Source: Leucocoprinus leucothites (Eukaryota; Basidiomycota; Agaricomycetes; Agaricales; Agaricaceae). From it: 64,000 nt of DNA. The translations under genes and the position numbers were made by a program. This document shows, in pieces, positions 59,346 through 64,000 of this stretch. The stretch is from contig JAACJO010000012.1 of the NCBI GenBank assembly GCA_013368445.1, forward strand, positions 62,001-126,000, written 5' to 3'. Under the pieces are notes generated by a model. It saw only the letters and a list, made by a program, of their open reading frames with translations. It was not told the origin of the DNA and made no database searches. Numbering within the stretch: the first letter of the stretch is position 1; every line of letters begins with the position of its first letter.

Positions 59346-60174
59346 GAAAAAGGATCCGGGGCAGAGTGCTTTGGAGGATCTGTGGGGTAAGTAAGAGATC
59401 GTCTTTTGTACGATTCAAGACGCGAGTAGCCGGGTGGAGTTGTCCAGACGACCAAAAAAAAATAGAGGTCAGTTGGATCAGGTAGTAAATTTAACACAAC
59501 CTGGGAGGATAAACGAACGAGGGGCCGTACAGATAAAAACACACTCAGCAGTCACCATGAAACTCTTGATATCCCATCCTGATAGTTTACATCCCACCCA
59601 TCAATCACTGAACGTTGAACGCTCGCTGTTCTCCCCTTGATTGTTCTCAGATATCCGTCCATTAGTCCACCAGCATCCAGGTTTCACCACAAGATGCCCT
59701 GCATCCGTATTTTTGTCTTACTGCATGCCAGTCGATGGCGGTTGCTGTGACCGCGGCCATCAGAATTCGGCCAGTGTTTCAACAGATTCTGCTATGGTTT
59801 CTGAGGCACTTAACCAATCTCTTTGCCGACGTTGCACATGGCGCTGTATTGGACTGTCAGGCGCCACGTATCTACTGACAAAAACACCAAATCACAACCG
59901 GCATCAACTTGCCAGCGTCAAGCAGTGGTTCATTAAGGTGGGAATTTGGAAACATGAAGCACGTGCGTGGTTTGACGGAGTTGCGTGACGCGAACCCCCA
60001 AGTTACTTAGACGTGTTCCTGGATAACATCAAAACTCGTTGGGCGTCGAGCGCGACCTGAGCTCAGATTTTCATGCGACATTAGACCTTCAACCACAGAG
60101 CATGGTATCCGGATCGTACCCTCTGCACTCTCAGCTACTAACAAAAATTTGAACCACTCAGTTCCCCCAGACTC
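59346..60174. other. Intergenic region (829 bp) between divergent genes
   Basis: This holds the presumed promoters of the NAD kinase gene and the unknown gene at 60175. A frame of 115 codons at 59641-59988 has no recognisable features and I do not call it. No RNA gene or repeat was seen. Confidence 0.4.
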
Positions 60175-62286
60175 ATGACTGTTTTCGATGGTGCACACGT
60201 GGAATGGACGGCGTCGCGCATCACGCGGCTCCTTCGTCCTCTCAAGAGCAAATGCATTGCCTTCTCATCTTATGTGAAAGAGTCTTCAACAGGCTCGGTT
60301 ACAACATATGGAGGACGACGTTTGGGAGGGGATCAGGAACTTTTGCCACTGGAGATTCCTTCCAATATTGGTCTTCGAATCCATTTTAGCCAGGATATGG
60401 TTCAGACATTCGAGCTGTCGAAAAGAATAGGTGCTATACGCGATTGCTACCATGATCTCTTGTCCAAAGACAAATCGATCGCTGATAAAAGCACAAGCTC
60501 TTCTGTGTCCTCACTCACTAGCATATGCTCCGTCATACTTGGCGCTCAAATCCCTTGCGAGGACGAGACTCCCGAAAACGACGTTACGCCGGACTCGGCA
60601 GAGATACTTTATCAAGCCATTCCTCCAACATACCGCCTGTGAGTACTCTAACCTCCGATGGACTGTTCTTTCGGATTCTTAACTTCGTGTCGCAGTCGAA
60701 CTCTGACGATGCATGCGTTACACATCATCCTTGAATCTTGTCCTCCAAATGCCAACTTATATCTCAGTCTACTGAACATCACGCTGGAGCGTCAGCTCTA
60801 TCATGAGTCTGAAGTACTCCTTGATGCAACTTTGGATTATGCTTTTGAATCTTCGCCGAGCAGATTGCCACGGGTCTCAAATTCGGCGTATCGAGGATTC
60901 CTTGCGGATCTATATTCCAACTGGAATATGCGATTCTCCTCGTCTACCTTTGTTCGACTGGTGACTGGAGCTCTACAACGGTCATCTTCAGACTCCGTCT
61001 GGACCTCCAAGGCAACAAGACGCTTCGCTCGCAAGCTGGGCCGATATGACACCAACACTTTGCCCACCCTCCTAGCTGGGCTATCTGATACCATCTCTGC
61101 GCGCAAGAAAGTGTTGAAGCCGACATGCGATTTGGAACGTCAACTCCGAGAATGGTTTCATTTTTGCGCGGAGATTTGCATGTCTCCAATTCAAGTAGTG
61201 TCTGAAGGATTAATCTCACTTCAGAACCTTGAAATGCTTGACCATATACTCGAGCATTATCGTTCCTACTCACTGCAAATGGAGGTGATAGGGCATAAAG
61301 ACGACTTCTTGACATATACCTTTAGTGATGCCATCGCTTGCCTTTACAGTCTTTGGCTCACCGATGCGTCTCGTCAAATAAACCAGGACGATGCTCTACA
61401 TATCCAACTTCAGCGTTACCTTCCTCCATCCTTGACATTCGCACCATTGTGCAGCCATTTGTTCCATACCAAATCTCTTGGAGAATGTGAAGAGATTTTG
61501 GTCGCATTATCATCGATTCTCATGAATAATAGCCTTCCCCGACTTAACGCGTCGCTCTGGGCTTGTGCGCTGTCTCATATTGAAGACCTGGAAATAGAGC
61601 AAAAGCACGTCGACAAACAGGGGAGGGAGTCGGTTAGAGACTTCAGATTGTGGTTGGTTGATTGCGTGGATGAGGCTGAGAAGGATTGGTTTGTAACACC
61701 CCGTAGGGGGATACCGTCTCTACCTGAAGGAGGCGGAGACAGTGATCAGCACTTTTGCTCCACCAGTGGTTGGAACTGGGAAGCCTCCGTTGGTTGTTGG
61801 TTTCGAAGGGACCCGCGTAGCCAAGACAATGTTCCGGCCACACCCAAGCGCAGGAGGGTATCCAGGCACTCTCATCCATCACCATTGACACGTAAACCCC
61901 TTCCCTCTGCGGACTTCTTTGGCTACTCTCCGACCAATACAACCAGGTACCATTCAACAATAGGTAACGACGACTCGTGCACTTCGAACAGAAATCATGG
62001 TGATTTTGACGCACCATCTCGAAATACCGTCGATACCATTGCTTGCAAAACTCCGGTGCCATTCTCCTCGCTACTCAGCAACGCTTTATCAAGTCGAGCG
62101 AACCTTCGTTTCGAACATCAGGAACCGATACGAAACAGCCCTGGTGACTCAACGAATACTGCTTCTGGGGAATCAGGAGAGAGTGACCTTGAGATAGATA
62201 GCGACGTGGTTACTAGTCATGCACCGTCAGAGGACCATCTAGATCTATTCAGAATTGCAGGCACATCTCCAGTCCAAGTGCATTAA
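60175..62286 (+). CDS. Conserved-looking protein of unknown function, about 680 aa
   Basis: There are two exons. The first runs from ATG 60175 (MTVFDGAHVEWTASRITRLL). The intron begins at GTGAGT just after 60639 and ends in GTCGCAG at about 60691. The second exon reads through to TAA at 62284-62286. The middle is a helical region with regularly spaced Leu residues, for example NLYLSLLNITLERQLYHESE, that could be an alpha-solenoid. Near 61765-61810 there is a W-N-W-E-A-S-V-G-C-W block, and then a basic patch, PKRRRVSRHSH, that could be a nuclear localisation signal. The tail is S/T/N-rich and acidic. I do not recognise a family. Length and composition make it a real gene. Nuclear location is inference. 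Confidence 0.65.
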
Positions 62287-62569
62287 CCGCATTGTATATG
62301 TATTGTATATAAGTACTACATAATGCCACGATTCAACGCCGCGATTTCTGACAGCGTTGCTCATCTCATGTTCAATCATGTATCGATTGTGGGTGACTAT
62401 GGGTGGTAGTATGTATATAGGTAACTTGAATTAGTTAAGGCCCCAACTTCGTCCATCCGGTGATTTCCATCGCGATCTAAGTAGCCGACCATTCTGTCGC
62501 CGACAACGTAACGAGCCAGGTTGTTCTTATACGACTTGCTCCTAAAGTTACTCATCCATACCGCTCGCA

Positions 62570-62884
62570 ATGTCCAAATCGAAAGACCAGAAGGCTCTGT
62601 CACTGCAAGATACCTTGCGTGATCTTGCTTTGTTACGGGCATCAGACGTAGATTTGGCCGCGTTGGTCCCAAAAACATCATCGGCCGATAATACGCAGCA
62701 ATCGGACGAGAACAAGGCAATTGAAGCATCTCTAGAGAATTCCTACGATTACGTTCGATCGGCGAGAACCGTTATGAAGATTAATGACAGGGGAGATGTT
62801 GACGTAGAGGGTCGGCACATAGAGGGCGTTCGGGAGAAGTTGTCGCATCTTGAGGAGGGTCTCGCAGGAGCATTAGAAGAATGA
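62570..62884 (+). CDS. Small acidic helical protein of unknown function (104 aa)
   Basis: This single uninterrupted frame of 104 codons starts MSKSKDQKALSLQDTLRDLA and ends GLAGALEE. The C-terminal half, NSYDYVRSARTVMKIN to EKLSHLEEGL, looks like one or two amphipathic helices with heptad-like hydrophobics, as in small coiled-coil adaptor subunits. It lies 284 bp downstream of the preceding gene on the same strand. No family is assigned. The length is short enough that chance cannot be fully excluded, but composition and helix pattern favour a real gene. Confidence 0.55.
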   Translation: MSKSKDQKALSLQDTLRDLALLRASDVDLAALVPKTSSADNTQQSDENKAIEASLENSYDYVRSARTVMKINDRGDVDVEGRHIEGVREKLSHLEEGLAGALEE

Positions 62885-63213
62885 TTTACTGCCCAGTGTC
62901 CATGCGAAATCAGCGCCGTAACCGTGAGTTTGTCCTCTTTGTTCTCTGGATTTCTGTTGTCTGAAGAGCTCACCAGAAAAACATGGCTGGCATGAGTCGA
63001 AGGATGATTCGGTGTATTAAATGTGTCTGCTATTTAGGTTTCTGAGCTTCTAGCTTCGTACTCTGGTCCTAAGTTACTTCCTTCTGCCCCTGTACTCCTG
63101 GGTTGCACGATCTGTACGAATACCTTCGAACCTGGATTATACATTCTACTCGCTAACAAACATTCTTCGGGTGCGACGTGAATTCATCTCCGTGTCGGTT
63201 AATTGTTCCTCGG

Positions 63214-63259
<46 letters not shown>

Positions 63260-64000
63260 CCCTCGGGCTTCCTTTCCCGTAGATTGGGAGCCATATTTTT
63301 TGTTTTTCTGAGCCCCTCTAGTTATTGAATATTGATGATTGCCTCTGGTTTCTACTTTCGTTCACGTAGTAGCTACGGATGGTTTGCGAACTAAATTACG
63401 ACCTGCTCACGTTGTCGCATCCTTAGTGGGAAGAAGGGAGTGTCTACTGGAAGGGATTGCGACATGTAGGCTTAACAGCTGTTGCTGAAGATCACGAGCA
63501 AACCGTGACCTTGAACGAAGCAAGCTGAATGGATCTAATCCGTACGGACCGTCTCTTCTACTGGACATCATCTAGAGAAAAATGAATCATAAGGCTTATT
63601 GATTCACAGGGTTAGTAATAAACATTTACTTGGTAAAAACTTCTAAGATATTCGGGGGAGGCAAATTAACCGATGAACATGAATACATGACCTATGAAGA
63701 TACACTCGCCACGATCTATCAAAAGTCAATGGACACGCATTCCTTCCACGAACCATATTCTGCACTCCAAACCCTTAGGCCAGCCTCCCCAGTGCGTCCT
63801 TGGGTCTTTCGCGCAACTTTATAGAGGGAGAGGTCGGAGTCATCGGCCAGTGTTCGTATTTGGATCCATTCTAGTTTATTAGACCTAAAATCACTCCTCT
63901 TCCCCGGCTCAACCGTAATAAGGTGGATATGTTCTCGCGCAGAAAGCAAGTACAACACGAGGCGTATTGTCTACTCAATCATTTGGCGGAGTAAGCCATT
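62885..64000. other. Right-end region without a recognised gene
   Basis: About 1.1 kb with only short frames. The longest are 63719-63958 (minus, 79 codons) and 63630-63824 (plus, 64 codons); neither has a recognisable motif. The region contains the 45-T tract. A gene entering from the right edge on the minus strand is possible but not shown. Confidence 0.4.
63215..63259. repeat. Homopolymer tract of 45 T
   Basis: An uninterrupted run of 45 T on the plus strand (45 A on the minus strand), flanked by GGC and CCCTCGG. It is the longest homopolymer in the window. It could be a simple replication-slippage tract, or the poly(A) tail of a retroposed sequence inserted in minus orientation. The flanking DNA does not resemble any element I know. 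Confidence 0.9.

Overview
The window is a compact, gene-dense stretch of nuclear DNA from a filamentous basidiomycete, most likely an Agaricomycete. Nearly every gene is cut by short GT-AG introns of about 45-60 nt. The gene content includes a Ste3-type pheromone receptor with a long tail, a class IV chitin synthase, a CON-6 family protein and a giant DUF3712 protein. No bacterial-style operons, tRNA or rRNA genes, CRISPR arrays or recognisable transposons were seen. Gene models were built by hand from conserved protein blocks and splice signals. Starts, ends and the introns quoted were worked out individually, but not every small exon was resolved.

Left part (1-16950). SKI3, the TPR scaffold of the cytoplasmic RNA-exosome helper complex, is on the minus strand and runs off the left edge. 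It is head-to-head with a class IV chitin synthase, whose 5' part carries an apparent single-base frameshift. Next comes a very large, intron-rich gene joining an HSP90/sacsin-like ATPase domain to a C-terminal metzincin-like HExxHxxxxxH motif. A lysine/arginine-rich, probably nuclear protein of unknown function follows.

Middle (18392-41754). A roughly 2,600-residue membrane protein built from repeated DUF3712-like modules converges on GPI18 (GPI mannosyltransferase 2). GPI18 shares a promoter of only about 60 bp with a Pex24/dysferlin-domain peroxisomal protein. Then come a Ste3-type pheromone receptor, a plant-type asparaginase, dynamitin, a CON-6 protein with a 24-nt microexon, the TORC2 subunit HbrB/Bit61 and the mitochondrial tRNA t6A enzyme Qri7.

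Right part (42004-64000). This holds a Rad54B/Rdh54 recombination translocase with a duplicated N-terminal domain, a degenerate three-copy minisatellite, a membrane-anchored YtcJ-type amidohydrolase, the ERAD ubiquitin ligase HRD1, AIM41 (GatB/YqeY), a queuosine-salvage family protein, an NAD kinase with long low-complexity extensions, and two proteins I do not recognise. A 45-T tract lies in the last kilobase.

Most genes are housekeeping and do not form one pathway. The strongest organisational feature is the repeated head-to-head pairing of unrelated genes over short shared promoters. The most unusual protein architectures are the HSP90-like ATPase/metallopeptidase fusion, the DUF3712 giant and the doubled Rad54B N-terminal module.
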